10,362 nt of DNA, taken from the NCBI GenBank assembly GCA_041485845.1, contig JBGPKH010000300.1, positions 1 through 10,362 of the forward strand, in the 5' to 3' direction. Under the pieces are notes generated by a model, which did not search any database, was not told where the DNA came from, and saw only the letters and a list, made by a program, of their open reading frames with translations. Every line of letters begins with the position of its first letter. Position 1 is the stretch's first letter. This document shows, piece by piece, positions 1 through 5,851 of this stretch. Made by a program: the position numbers and the translations under genes. This DNA comes from OMOG01 sp041485845 (GTDB lineage Bacteria; Acidobacteriota; Terriglobia; Bryobacterales; Bryobacteraceae).

Positions 1-663
1 GCGATGGGTGGAGTGCCAGATGCTGTGCTCGTTATCCAGGATGTAGTAGCGCAGCCCGCCGTTGGCCGCCGTGCCCCAGGTGTTGACGAGGTGCTGCACC
101 CAGGCCGCCTGGAAACTGGAGTTGGCGAAGACGTTGGCGTCGGCGGGGTTGTTGCCGGTGATGTAGGCGCCGGTGGCCGACGAGATGCCGTTGCCGGCGT
201 CGGGAAACCATTGCCAGTCGTTGCCGGTCTGACTGCCGTATTTGGCGATGGAAAAGCTGGCGAGCTTGGACCGGTTGGAGCCCAGGTTGCCGACGTAGCC
301 GACCATGGGGATGGTGATGAGGGCCTGAGCGCCCGCGGCCTTGCTGACGGAGATGAAAGTGTCGCCGCGCTCGCCGGCGGTGGCGCTGGATTCGGGAATG
401 CTTTCGAAATACCAGTCCTGCCCGCGGTTGTCGGCGTTGATCTGCCAGTTGTAGCGGCTGGTGTTGTTGCCGCCGTAGCGGTTGACCGGGGCGTTGAGGT
501 CGGGCAGGGTCGCGTTGGTGCCGTAGGCGATCCCGTAGACGTTGGGGTTGATGGGGTGGCGGTTTGCATTGCCGTCGATCGTCACCGTGACAGCGGGGTT
601 TTGAGCGAGGAGGAAGACCGGGATCAGAGAGACAACCCAAAGCCGGATTGAGCGTAAATTCAC
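1..663 (-). CDS. Secreted glycoside hydrolase family 44 (endoglucanase-like), N-terminal part
   Basis: Probable secreted beta-glucanase/xyloglucanase of family GH44, cut by the window start; 221 codons are visible. Reading the minus strand from GTG at 663 gives a short basic N-terminus, a hydrophobic stretch (residues 8-19) and a likely signal-peptidase site near LLA-QNP, so export is predicted. The mature part opens with 'INPNVYGIAYG' (38-48) and 'VNRYGGNNTSRYNW' (60-73), hallmarks of the GH44 TIM barrel. The last visible stretch, 'YILDNEHSIWHSTH' (207-220), corresponds to the family's acid/base glutamate loop (E212 here); the usual NEP is NEH. The frame stays open upstream with no ATG, and GTG at 663 was chosen because the signal peptide begins right there. 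No good ribosome site precedes it. The family is recognised from motifs; substrate is not determined. Confidence 0.85.
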   Translation of the reverse strand, partial: MNLRSIRLWVVSLIPVFLLAQNPAVTVTIDGNANRHPINPNVYGIAYGTNATLPDLNAPVNRYGGNNTSRYNWQINADNRGQDWYFESIPESSATAGERGDTFISVSKAAGAQALITIPMVGYVGNLGSNRSKLASFSIAKYGSQTGNDWQWFPDAGNGISSATGAYITGNNPADANVFANSSFQAAWVQHLVNTWGTAANGGLRYYILDNEHSIWHSTHR

Positions 664-677
664 ATTATAAAGATACA

Positions 678-690
678 GTACTTCCAGTAC
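678..690. promoter_or_regulatory. Palindrome between the divergent GH44 and imuA genes (possible operator)
   Basis: GTACT-TCC-AGTAC is a perfect 5-bp inverted repeat with a 3-base spacer. It lies 12 bases upstream of the proposed -35 box of imuA and 15 bases upstream of the GH44 start codon. ImuA/ImuB genes are normally under LexA control and LexA sites are short dyads, so this is the best operator candidate in the gap. Assigning it to LexA is inference: I know of no established motif for this clade that it matches. Confidence 0.35.
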
Positions 691-702
691 GAAATACAAC
701 AC

Positions 703-731
703 TTGACGGTCGATCTTCTTCGCTGTAAAAA
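703..731 (+). promoter_or_regulatory. Candidate sigma-70-type promoter for imuA-imuB
   Basis: TTGACG at 703-708 matches the -35 consensus at five of six positions. With a 17-base spacer it is followed by TAAAAA at 726-731 as a weaker -10. The stretch is clearly richer in A and T than the flanking genes, and it ends 27 bases before the imuA start codon. Confidence 0.45.
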
Positions 732-758
732 TATAGTGCAGGCGAATAAAAAGAGAAC

Positions 759-1439
759 ATGGGCGCGGCAGTTCTTAAACAACAGTTCGAAGCGGTTTTG
801 GGCGGCAACGGCAATCTGGACTGGCAGTCGCGGCCGGGGCCCGAATGGGTTCGTTCCGGAATTTCGGAGGTCGATGCCGCTACCGGCGGCCTGCCGCGCG
901 GCTGCCTGACGGAGATCTTCGGCCCCGCCTCTTCGGGACGCACCAGCCTGCTGGTGTCGATCCTCGCTGCGGCCACCGCGCGGGACGAGGTCTGCGCGCT
1001 GGTGGATGCGGAAGATGTCTTCGACCCGGCTTCCGCCGCGGCCGCCGGAGTGCGGTTGGAGCGCCTGCTTTGGGTCCGTTCCGCACACAACGCCGAGCAC
1101 GCCCTCAAAGCGGTCGACCTCCTGCTCCAGGGCGGCGGGTTCGGGTTGGTGGCGATGGACCTGGGCGACACTCCTCCCCAGACCGCGCGCCGCATCTCGC
1201 TCACTTCCTGGTTTCGCCTGCGCCGCGCGGTGGAGCACACCCCTACCGTGCTGGTGACCGTGGCGCGGCAATCGAACGCCAAAACCTGCGCCTCCCTGAT
1301 CCTGGAATGCAAGCGCGAGGACGTCGTGTGGTCGGGGGCGCCGGCCCCTGCGCGGCTGCTGCGCGGCATCGAGGTGCGGGTGGCGTCCACCGATCGGAGG
1401 AAGGCATGTTCGCCTGTCTTCACGGCAAAGGCAATTTGA
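759..1439 (+). CDS. imuA: ImuA-like RecA-fold protein of the SOS mutagenesis cassette
   Basis: 226-residue RecA/ImuA-type protein, thought to act with ImuB (and usually DnaE2) in error-prone translesion synthesis. The RecA-like segment 'SGISEVDAATGGLPRGCLTEIFG' spans residues 33-55. It leads into a Walker A-like loop GPASSGRT (55-62), where the invariant lysine of P-loops is arginine (R61). 'LVAMDLGD' (130-137) is a plausible Walker B. The length suits ImuA, being shorter than RecA, and DNA-binding loops L1/L2 are not obvious. ATG at 759 follows an AAAGAGA-type weak ribosome site. The 3' end overlaps imuB by 34 bases in another frame, so the two are probably translationally coupled. A SulA/RecA-related protein is the alternative name for the same fold; the pairing with the ImuB-like gene supports ImuA. 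Confidence 0.78.
   Translation: MGAAVLKQQFEAVLGGNGNLDWQSRPGPEWVRSGISEVDAATGGLPRGCLTEIFGPASSGRTSLLVSILAAATARDEVCALVDAEDVFDPASAAAAGVRLERLLWVRSAHNAEHALKAVDLLLQGGGFGLVAMDLGDTPPQTARRISLTSWFRLRRAVEHTPTVLVTVARQSNAKTCASLILECKREDVVWSGAPAPARLLRGIEVRVASTDRRKACSPVFTAKAI
1396..1400 (+). promoter_or_regulatory. Ribosome binding site fixing the imuB start
   Basis: GGAGG sits 5 bases before ATG at 1406, inside the end of imuA. The imuB frame is open upstream to ATG at 845, but the upstream peptide is Arg/Gly/Pro-rich shadow translation. The strong Shine-Dalgarno and the onset of family-like sequence at 1406 settle the start. Confidence 0.75.
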
Positions 1440-2659
1440 CGGCGCTGGCCTTCGAGTTCTCTCCCACGGTGGAACGGACGGCGGAGGGCACCGTGATCCT
1501 CGACGCCTCCGGGCTGGACCGCCTCTTCGGACTTCCGCAGGACGTGGCTGCGGCGCTGGCGCGGCGCGCCGCCGAGGTCCGGGTGAACGCCAATATCGCA
1601 CTGGCGGCCAATCCCGATGCGGCTATCTGCGCCGCGCGCGGATTCAAGGGCGTCAGCGTCATTCCGCAGGGCGACGAGGCCAAGTTCCTCGGCCCGCTGC
1701 CGCTCGGTGTGCTGGCCCCTTCCCCGGGATTGCAGGAGACGCTCGAGCGCTGGGGCATCCGCCGTTTTCAGGAATTGGGGGCCTTGCCTCCCCTGGGGAT
1801 CGCCGAGCGCCTGGGTCCCGAGGGACTGCGCCTGCGCGAACTGGCGCGCGGCGAGGCGGAACGCAAGCTGGTGCCGCTCGAAGATCCGCTCCGTTTCGAA
1901 GACGAAATCGAACTGGAGTACCCGGTGGACCTGCTGGAGCCGCTGACCTTTCTGCTCTCGCGGCTGGTGAACGGGCTGGCCACGCGACTGAGTACGCGCG
2001 GCCTCGCCACCGACGAGATGCGCCTGCGGCTGAAACCCGAAAACCGCTCGACGCACGAGCGCACGCTGCGCCTGCCGGTGCCGTCGCTCGATACCAAGAC
2101 ATTTCTCAAGCTCTGGCAACTCGACCTTTCGGCGCATCCTCCGCCCGGCCCCGTGGTGCATGTCTGGATGGGGATGAACCCGGTGAAACCGCAGGCGGCA
2201 CAGAGCGGACTGTTCATTCCGGTGACGCCCGAGCCCGTGAAGCTGGAACTGACGCTAGCGCGCATCCAGTCGATTGTGGGCGAGGGCCGCGCGGGCGCCC
2301 CGGAACTGCTCGACACGCACCGGCCGGGCGCTTTCCGGATGATTCCCGTGGGACAGGCCTCCCGGTCTGTCGGCCGGCCCCCCGGCTGGCCTTCTTTTCA
2401 GGTACGCATGTCCTTGCGCATGTTTCGTCCCCCGCGCGCCGCCCGTGTGGCGATCGCATCCGGACAACCCAGCTTCATCGCCGCCGAAGGCATTCGCGGC
2501 AAGGTAGTGGAGCTGGCAGGCCCCTGGCGCACCTCCGGCGACTGGTGGACCACCGACCCGTGGTCGCGCGACGAATGGGACATCGCCCTGTCCGACGGCG
2601 CGCTTTACCGGGTGTATTGCGGCCCCGGCGGGTGGTTCGTGGAGGGGAGTTATGACTGA
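1406..2659 (+). CDS. imuB: ImuB-like Y-family polymerase homologue, short form without fingers
   Basis: 417-residue homologue of ImuB, the catalytically inactive Y-family polymerase relative that bridges the beta clamp, ImuA and DnaE2. After 'MFACLH' the protein goes directly to 'FEFSPTVERTAEGTVILDASGLDRLFG' (16-42), the second palm block. About 60-80 residues that normally lie between them (fingers and part of the palm) are missing. The catalytic Asp-Glu pair of active Y-family enzymes appears as LDAS. A helix-hairpin-helix/thumb region covers roughly 108-150 and the little-finger-like region roughly 160-290. QSGLF (266-270) resembles the clamp-binding pentapeptide. The C-terminus 'LSDGALYRVYC...WFVEGSYD' is typical of these proteins. 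The missing fingers may be normal for acidobacteria. Function: scaffold rather than polymerase (inference). Confidence 0.78.
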   Translation: MFACLHGKGNLTALAFEFSPTVERTAEGTVILDASGLDRLFGLPQDVAAALARRAAEVRVNANIALAANPDAAICAARGFKGVSVIPQGDEAKFLGPLPLGVLAPSPGLQETLERWGIRRFQELGALPPLGIAERLGPEGLRLRELARGEAERKLVPLEDPLRFEDEIELEYPVDLLEPLTFLLSRLVNGLATRLSTRGLATDEMRLRLKPENRSTHERTLRLPVPSLDTKTFLKLWQLDLSAHPPPGPVVHVWMGMNPVKPQAAQSGLFIPVTPEPVKLELTLARIQSIVGEGRAGAPELLDTHRPGAFRMIPVGQASRSVGRPPGWPSFQVRMSLRMFRPPRAARVAIASGQPSFIAAEGIRGKVVELAGPWRTSGDWWTTDPWSRDEWDIALSDGALYRVYCGPGGWFVEGSYD

Positions 2660-2838
2660 CGCCCCTGGCTACTTATAGTCTCCATTCGGGAGGCTCGGCG
2701 CTTGGCCAACTGGCCGCCGGCGGTTTGGAGCTTTTCTGGGTGTGCTTCGAGGACCGGCGGGTTGTTCCGCCGGCGGTCAGTACCCGAGACCGCGGGAGCC
2801 GGGAACAAGCTTGCAGTAATCCCTTGCAGACCCCGGCG
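2660..2838. other. Convergent intergenic region with a dnaE2-like start stub
   Basis: Non-coding gap between imuB and the convergent dehydrogenase gene. An ATG at 2652 overlaps the imuB stop, in the position where dnaE2 normally begins, and is preceded by a GAGGGGAG ribosome-site-like run. It reads MTDAPGYL and stops at 2676-2678. In the next frame a stretch 'YSLHSGGSAL' follows, loosely like the 'YxELHxxSxFSFL' beginning of DnaE2. No further similarity is visible. This may be a relic of a deleted dnaE2 or chance. Confidence 0.25.
2754..2773. terminator. GC-rich hairpin between convergent imuB and dehydrogenase genes
   Basis: CCGGCGG (2754-2760), a 6-base loop and CCGCCGG (2767-2773) form a perfect 7-bp stem midway between two convergent genes. 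Neither strand has a T-run after it, so it is at best a non-canonical bidirectional terminator or an mRNA 3'-end stabiliser. Confidence 0.4.
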
Positions 2839-4656
2839 CTACTGGACCAGCGCTTTGACCGTTGGTCCGGATGACCCGGCGGCGCGAAGCACCAGGTCGT
2901 CGGAGCCGGCAGGTGCGTTGGACGGGACGCGGAAGTTGACCTGGTAGACGCCCACAAAGCCCGGCGCGAGGCCGGCATACTGCACCTCGCAGAGCAAGCC
3001 GGCGAGCGTCAACTGCACGGAAGCGAGCGCTGCGGCGAGCGGCGAAGCAGGCGCCCCGGCGCCGGTCGGCGGCTGGTTGGATACGCGCCCCAGACCGGCG
3101 GCATACAGAAACACGAACTCGCCCGGCTTCAGTGGCTGCTCGGCCGTGACCAGCGTGTAGTCCGCGTTATGGACCACCACGGCCTGCACGCCGTCCGTGG
3201 TGTAAACGGCGGGCTGCGCATCGAGAACCGGCACGTTGAGCGCGGCGCTCGACAGGCCGAGGCGGGTTACCACAACCGCCGCCGTGGTCTGCCCGGCGAC
3301 CTCAAACGGCACTTGGAAATTGACCTGTTCCCGGCCATTGACATTGGCGATGGCGAGTATCGGGGCAGCGATGCCGTTCACGGTCACGGAGACTCCGCCC
3401 AGGGCAGCGGGAAGGGGCGCCTGGCTCGCCGCGAGAATTCCCGCGGTGTCCAGAACTCCCGCCGCGAACACGGTCGCCAACGATCCGGCCGTCAAGCCCG
3501 CGAGAAAGCTCGCGGCGTTCACCACTCCCGTCGCCGTGATGCGCGGCGCTACGCTGCCCACGACGTGGAGAATCGCGCTGCGGTCCGCGTCGCTGACGTA
3601 GATCTCACCCGCCTCGTCCACACCGAAAGTCGTGATGGTGAACCCCGCCGACGCCAGCTTGCGGCTGGCCCATACACTCCCCTGGCGGTCCAGGCCCCAG
3701 ATGGTTCCGTTGCACAGGTCGCCATAGATGTAGGCGCCGCGGAGGCCGGGGGACGCGAGCCCGCGATAGACCAGGCCACCAATCACCGAGCACCCTTCGG
3801 CGTGCGAGTACTCGGCCACCGGGAGAGTAAGACCCTGCGGATTGCAGCCGGCCTGATAACAGTGCATGCCCTCCATGAGGTTCCAGCCGTAGTTCTCGCC
3901 GCCGCGGCTGGCGGCCGGTTGGAGATCGATCTCCTCGTAGTCATCCTGGCCGACGTCGGCGATCCACAAGTCTCGCGTGGCGGTATCGAAGCTGAAGCGC
4001 CACGGATTGCGCAGACCGTAGGCCCAGATCTCGGGCCTGGCGCCAGCGGCGCCGGCGAAGGGGTTGCCGGGCGGAATACGCACGCGGCCCGGGTCGCTCT
4101 CCACGTCGATGCGCAGCAACTTCCCCAGCAGGGCGCCCAGGCTCTGCCCGTTGTGGAGAGGGTCGCCCCCCGAGCCGCCATCTCCCATGGCGATGTAGAG
4201 GTAGCCGTCTGGTCCGAACCGCACCTGGCCGCCGTTGTGATTCTCAAACGGCTGCGCGATGTGGAGCAGCACGATCTCACTCGACGCGTCGGCGATGTCC
4301 GGGTTCGCGGATACGCGATACTGCGCAATCACGGTGTCGCCGCCGAGGTCGGTGTAGTCGACGTAGAAGCGGCCGCTCCGCGCGAATCCCGGCGGGAAAG
4401 CAAGTCCCAGCAGGCCGCGTTCGCCGTCACCCCGGGTCCTGCCGCGGATGTCGAGAAACGGCTGCGCCAGGAGCGCGCCGTTGCGCAGAATGCGTACCAG
4501 GCCGTTCTGCTGGACGAAGAAGAGGCGGCCCGACCCGTCGCCGGCGTTCTGAATATCGGTGGGGGCCGAAATACCGGAAGCCACGCGTACGAGCTGGATC
4601 TCCTGGGCAGCCAGCGGCGTCGCCAGCAGCAGCACGACGGCCAATGAGATGCGCAT
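2839..4656 (-). CDS. Secreted PQQ-type glucose/sorbosone dehydrogenase with Solibacter C-terminal domain
   Basis: 605-residue exported beta-propeller protein. Residues 1-17 form a signal peptide (basic start, leucine/valine core, LAA cleavage site). Residues about 20-365 match the soluble PQQ-dependent aldose/sorbosone dehydrogenase fold. Its blocks include 'GERGLLGLAFPPGF' (78-91), 'ENHNGGQVRFGPDGYLYIAMGDGG' (138-161, with H140 the likely catalytic base), 'GLRNPWRFSFD' (214-224) and 'GGENYGWN' (252-259). Cysteines at 266, 271, 289 and 315 could form disulfides. From about residue 372 there is a second module beginning 'ITATGVVNAASF', with 'REQVNFQVPFEV' (442-453) and 'FVFLYAAGLGRV' (514-525); this is the TIGR03437-like domain that ends many Solibacter secreted proteins. 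ATG at 4656 follows a GTGGGAAC ribosome-site-like run. The substrate cannot be read from sequence, and some members of this fold do not bind PQQ. Confidence 0.85.
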   Translation of the reverse strand: MRISLAVVLLLATPLAAQEIQLVRVASGISAPTDIQNAGDGSGRLFFVQQNGLVRILRNGALLAQPFLDIRGRTRGDGERGLLGLAFPPGFARSGRFYVDYTDLGGDTVIAQYRVSANPDIADASSEIVLLHIAQPFENHNGGQVRFGPDGYLYIAMGDGGSGGDPLHNGQSLGALLGKLLRIDVESDPGRVRIPPGNPFAGAAGARPEIWAYGLRNPWRFSFDTATRDLWIADVGQDDYEEIDLQPAASRGGENYGWNLMEGMHCYQAGCNPQGLTLPVAEYSHAEGCSVIGGLVYRGLASPGLRGAYIYGDLCNGTIWGLDRQGSVWASRKLASAGFTITTFGVDEAGEIYVSDADRSAILHVVGSVAPRITATGVVNAASFLAGLTAGSLATVFAAGVLDTAGILAASQAPLPAALGGVSVTVNGIAAPILAIANVNGREQVNFQVPFEVAGQTTAAVVVTRLGLSSAALNVPVLDAQPAVYTTDGVQAVVVHNADYTLVTAEQPLKPGEFVFLYAAGLGRVSNQPPTGAGAPASPLAAALASVQLTLAGLLCEVQYAGLAPGFVGVYQVNFRVPSNAPAGSDDLVLRAAGSSGPTVKALVQ

Positions 4657-4929
4657 GTTCCCACTTTAGCGCGCAGTGTCCCACAGCTCAGCCGGATGGA
4701 GACCTCGGAGACCTCGGGAGACTTTCCCCCCAGTCCCAGCAGTCGCAGCGGCACGCCGAAGGAACCCCTCGGCGGCACTCTTCCCGGCTTCCTGCGCCCG
4801 AGCCGCGCCAACAACACCGAGCGTTAAACCCTCGCCCCACAACCCGGTTTTCCTCGAAGTCCCGGCGGTGAGATCCCCGCTTCGCCGCCCACCGGCCCGT
4901 TGCCCGCTACGCGCCCGCCGCAAGCGCGT
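4657..4929. other. Intergenic region, no recognisable gene
   Basis: Downstream of the globin gene and upstream of the dehydrogenase. Open frames here give only low-complexity Arg/Ala/Pro-rich peptides, and I recognise nothing. Two small structures are present: a 9-base tandem repeat, GGAGACCTC twice (4698-4715) followed by a partial third copy, and a hairpin with a 6-bp stem CGCCGA/TCGGCG (4754-4774). The hairpin may end the globin transcript. Confidence 0.5.
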
Positions 4930-5295
4930 CTAAACGATGTGTGCCCGCGTGCCGTCCATGATCGCCTTCAGCTCTGCCTGCTCCTCCACCGGCACCGCGA
5001 ACTTGTCCGGCGTCTGCTGAAAATCGTCCAGGAAGGCTTCCCACTCCGCACAGGTAATCTTCAAATGCTGGTGTGATTCCTTCATCGAACGCCCCGTGTA
5101 TTTCTGCGGCCCCCCGGCCGCCCAGCAGACCATCTCCGTCACCCGGTACTCGAATCCCGCAGGCGGCACTCGATGGTGCGCTTGGTCCACCAGGGGGTCG
5201 GCATTCAATCGCGGATCGGCCATGCCCCGGCCGACGAAATCGTCGACCATGGTAGCGATGCTGCACACGACTCCCGTCTGTCGTAAAGCGAACAA
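4930..5295 (-). CDS. glbN: Group I truncated hemoglobin (N-terminus probably frameshifted)
   Basis: 121-residue haem protein of the truncated hemoglobin I family, likely binding O2 or NO in the cytoplasm. Recognisable blocks are 'IATMVDDFV' (13-21), 'GMADPRLNADP' (24-34), 'VTEMVCWAAGGPQKYTGRSM' (52-71) and 'KESHQHLKIT' (72-81), where H75 is the probable proximal haem ligand. The B10 position, often tyrosine, appears to be valine (V21). The expected opening 'SLYDRLGGVYSIA' is split: SLYDR is encoded in the next frame (from about 5288 down to 5274), reachable from GTG at 5303. One missing base near 5273 then leads into the main frame. As drawn, translation begins at TTG 5295 after an AGGTGG ribosome-site-like run. 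Whether the gene works from TTG, is broken, or carries a sequencing error cannot be told here. Confidence 0.8.
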   Translation of the reverse strand: MFALRQTGVVCSIATMVDDFVGRGMADPRLNADPLVDQAHHRVPPAGFEYRVTEMVCWAAGGPQKYTGRSMKESHQHLKITCAEWEAFLDDFQQTPDKFAVPVEEQAELKAIMDGTRAHIV

Positions 5296-5324
5296 GGTCC
5301 CACCTGGCGTAAAATGAATCTTCC

Positions 5325-5810
5325 ATGCGATTCACCCTTACCCGAAGACCGCTGTGTATCGGCGTTGCGGCGGCGTTCTTGTGCCTGGCCTTCGTGCCCG
5401 ACGACGACGAGGTGAAACGTCTCCCGGACGGGCCGGGCAAGGAAGCCACTACACGCATTTGCCTCGACTGCCACGGCACCGGCAATTTCCGCAAAGACCG
5501 CCGCAGCCGCGACGACTGGGCCGACCAGGTGGCCGAAATGGTGGACCGCGGAGCCAAAGGCACCGAAAAGGACCTGGCCGCGGTGGTGGACTACCTGACC
5601 CAGAACTTCGGTCCGGATTCCAAGGTCAACGTGAACACCGCCCCCTTGATCGAGCTGAAAACGGCTCTCGGTCTCACCACCCAGGAAGCCCGGGCCGTGA
5701 TCGAGTATCGCGACACCAACGGCCCCTTCAAGGAATGGCGCGACCTGCAGAAGGTCGCCGCTGTGGATGGAAAGAAGATCGAAGGAAAGAAAGACCTGAT
5801 GGCGTTCTGA
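5325..5810 (+). CDS. Exported c-type cytochrome fused to a ComEA-like helix-hairpin-helix domain
   Basis: 161 residues with three parts. Residues 1-24 are a signal peptide or membrane anchor (basic start, hydrophobic 'CIGVAAAFLCLAF'). Residues 33-96 are a small cytochrome c domain with one haem site CLDCH (46-50), followed by 'RRSRDDWADQVAEMV' (59-73), like the haem domains associated with quinohemoprotein amine dehydrogenases. Residues 100-161 are a helix-hairpin-helix module, 'VNVNTAPLIELKTALGLTTQEARAVIEYRDTNGPF', closely like the DNA-binding ComEA domain. No methionine is obvious as a sixth ligand except M72 or M159. The start at 5325 has no clear ribosome site. The gene is divergent from the globin gene, with only 29 bases between start codons. 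The role is unknown: the HhH part could bind DNA at the cell surface or serve as a protein-binding fold. Confidence 0.78.
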   Translation: MRFTLTRRPLCIGVAAAFLCLAFVPDDDEVKRLPDGPGKEATTRICLDCHGTGNFRKDRRSRDDWADQVAEMVDRGAKGTEKDLAAVVDYLTQNFGPDSKVNVNTAPLIELKTALGLTTQEARAVIEYRDTNGPFKEWRDLQKVAAVDGKKIEGKKDLMAF

Positions 5811-5814
5811 AGTA

Positions 5815-5844
5815 GGACAGACCATCGCCTTTCGTGGTCTGTCC
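5815..5844. terminator. Perfect 10-bp hairpin between convergent genes
   Basis: GGACAGACCA (5815-5824) and TGGTCTGTCC (5835-5844) pair perfectly around a 10-base loop. The hairpin starts 4 bases after the cytochrome stop codon and lies 7 bases beyond the 3' end of the minus-strand gene. This is the position of a shared terminator for both, although no T-run follows on either strand. Confidence 0.6.
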
Positions 5845-5851
5845 CGCCCCG

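Noticed and set aside
4..651. 215-codon plus-strand open frame and 202-codon minus-strand frame over the GH44 gene
   Set aside because: Both are shadows; the frame begun by GTG at 663 carries the signal peptide and the GH44 motifs.
754..793. GAAC/GTTC half-sites around the imuA start as a classical LexA box
   Set aside because: The half-sites are 10 to 12 bases apart, which fits neither GAAC-N4-GTTC nor GTTC-N7-GTTC, and they lie within the coding sequence.
845..1405. Long upstream extension of the imuB frame to ATG 845
   Set aside because: Its translation is Arg/Gly/Pro-rich with no family likeness and lies across imuA, whose own frame is meaningful; the strong GGAGG before 1406 marks the true start.
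665..2161. 498-codon open frame on the minus strand opposite imuA-imuB
   Set aside because: It has biased, low-information composition and overlaps two recognisable genes; it is a by-product of high GC.
3169..4647. 492-codon plus-strand open frame opposite the sugar dehydrogenase
   Set aside because: It has no recognisable motifs and is rich in Gly/Ala/Val/Arg/His as expected of antisense to a GC-rich gene; the opposite strand encodes a clear signal peptide and enzyme domains.
4666..4923. Possible small genes in the 4657-4929 gap (frames of about 85 codons on both strands)
   Set aside because: Their peptides are low-complexity, no ribosome site supports them and nothing is recognised.
5205..5825. 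206-codon minus-strand frame opposite the cytochrome gene
   Set aside because: Most of it is antisense shadow. Only its SLYDR segment near 5274-5288 is meaningful, as the displaced start of the globin.
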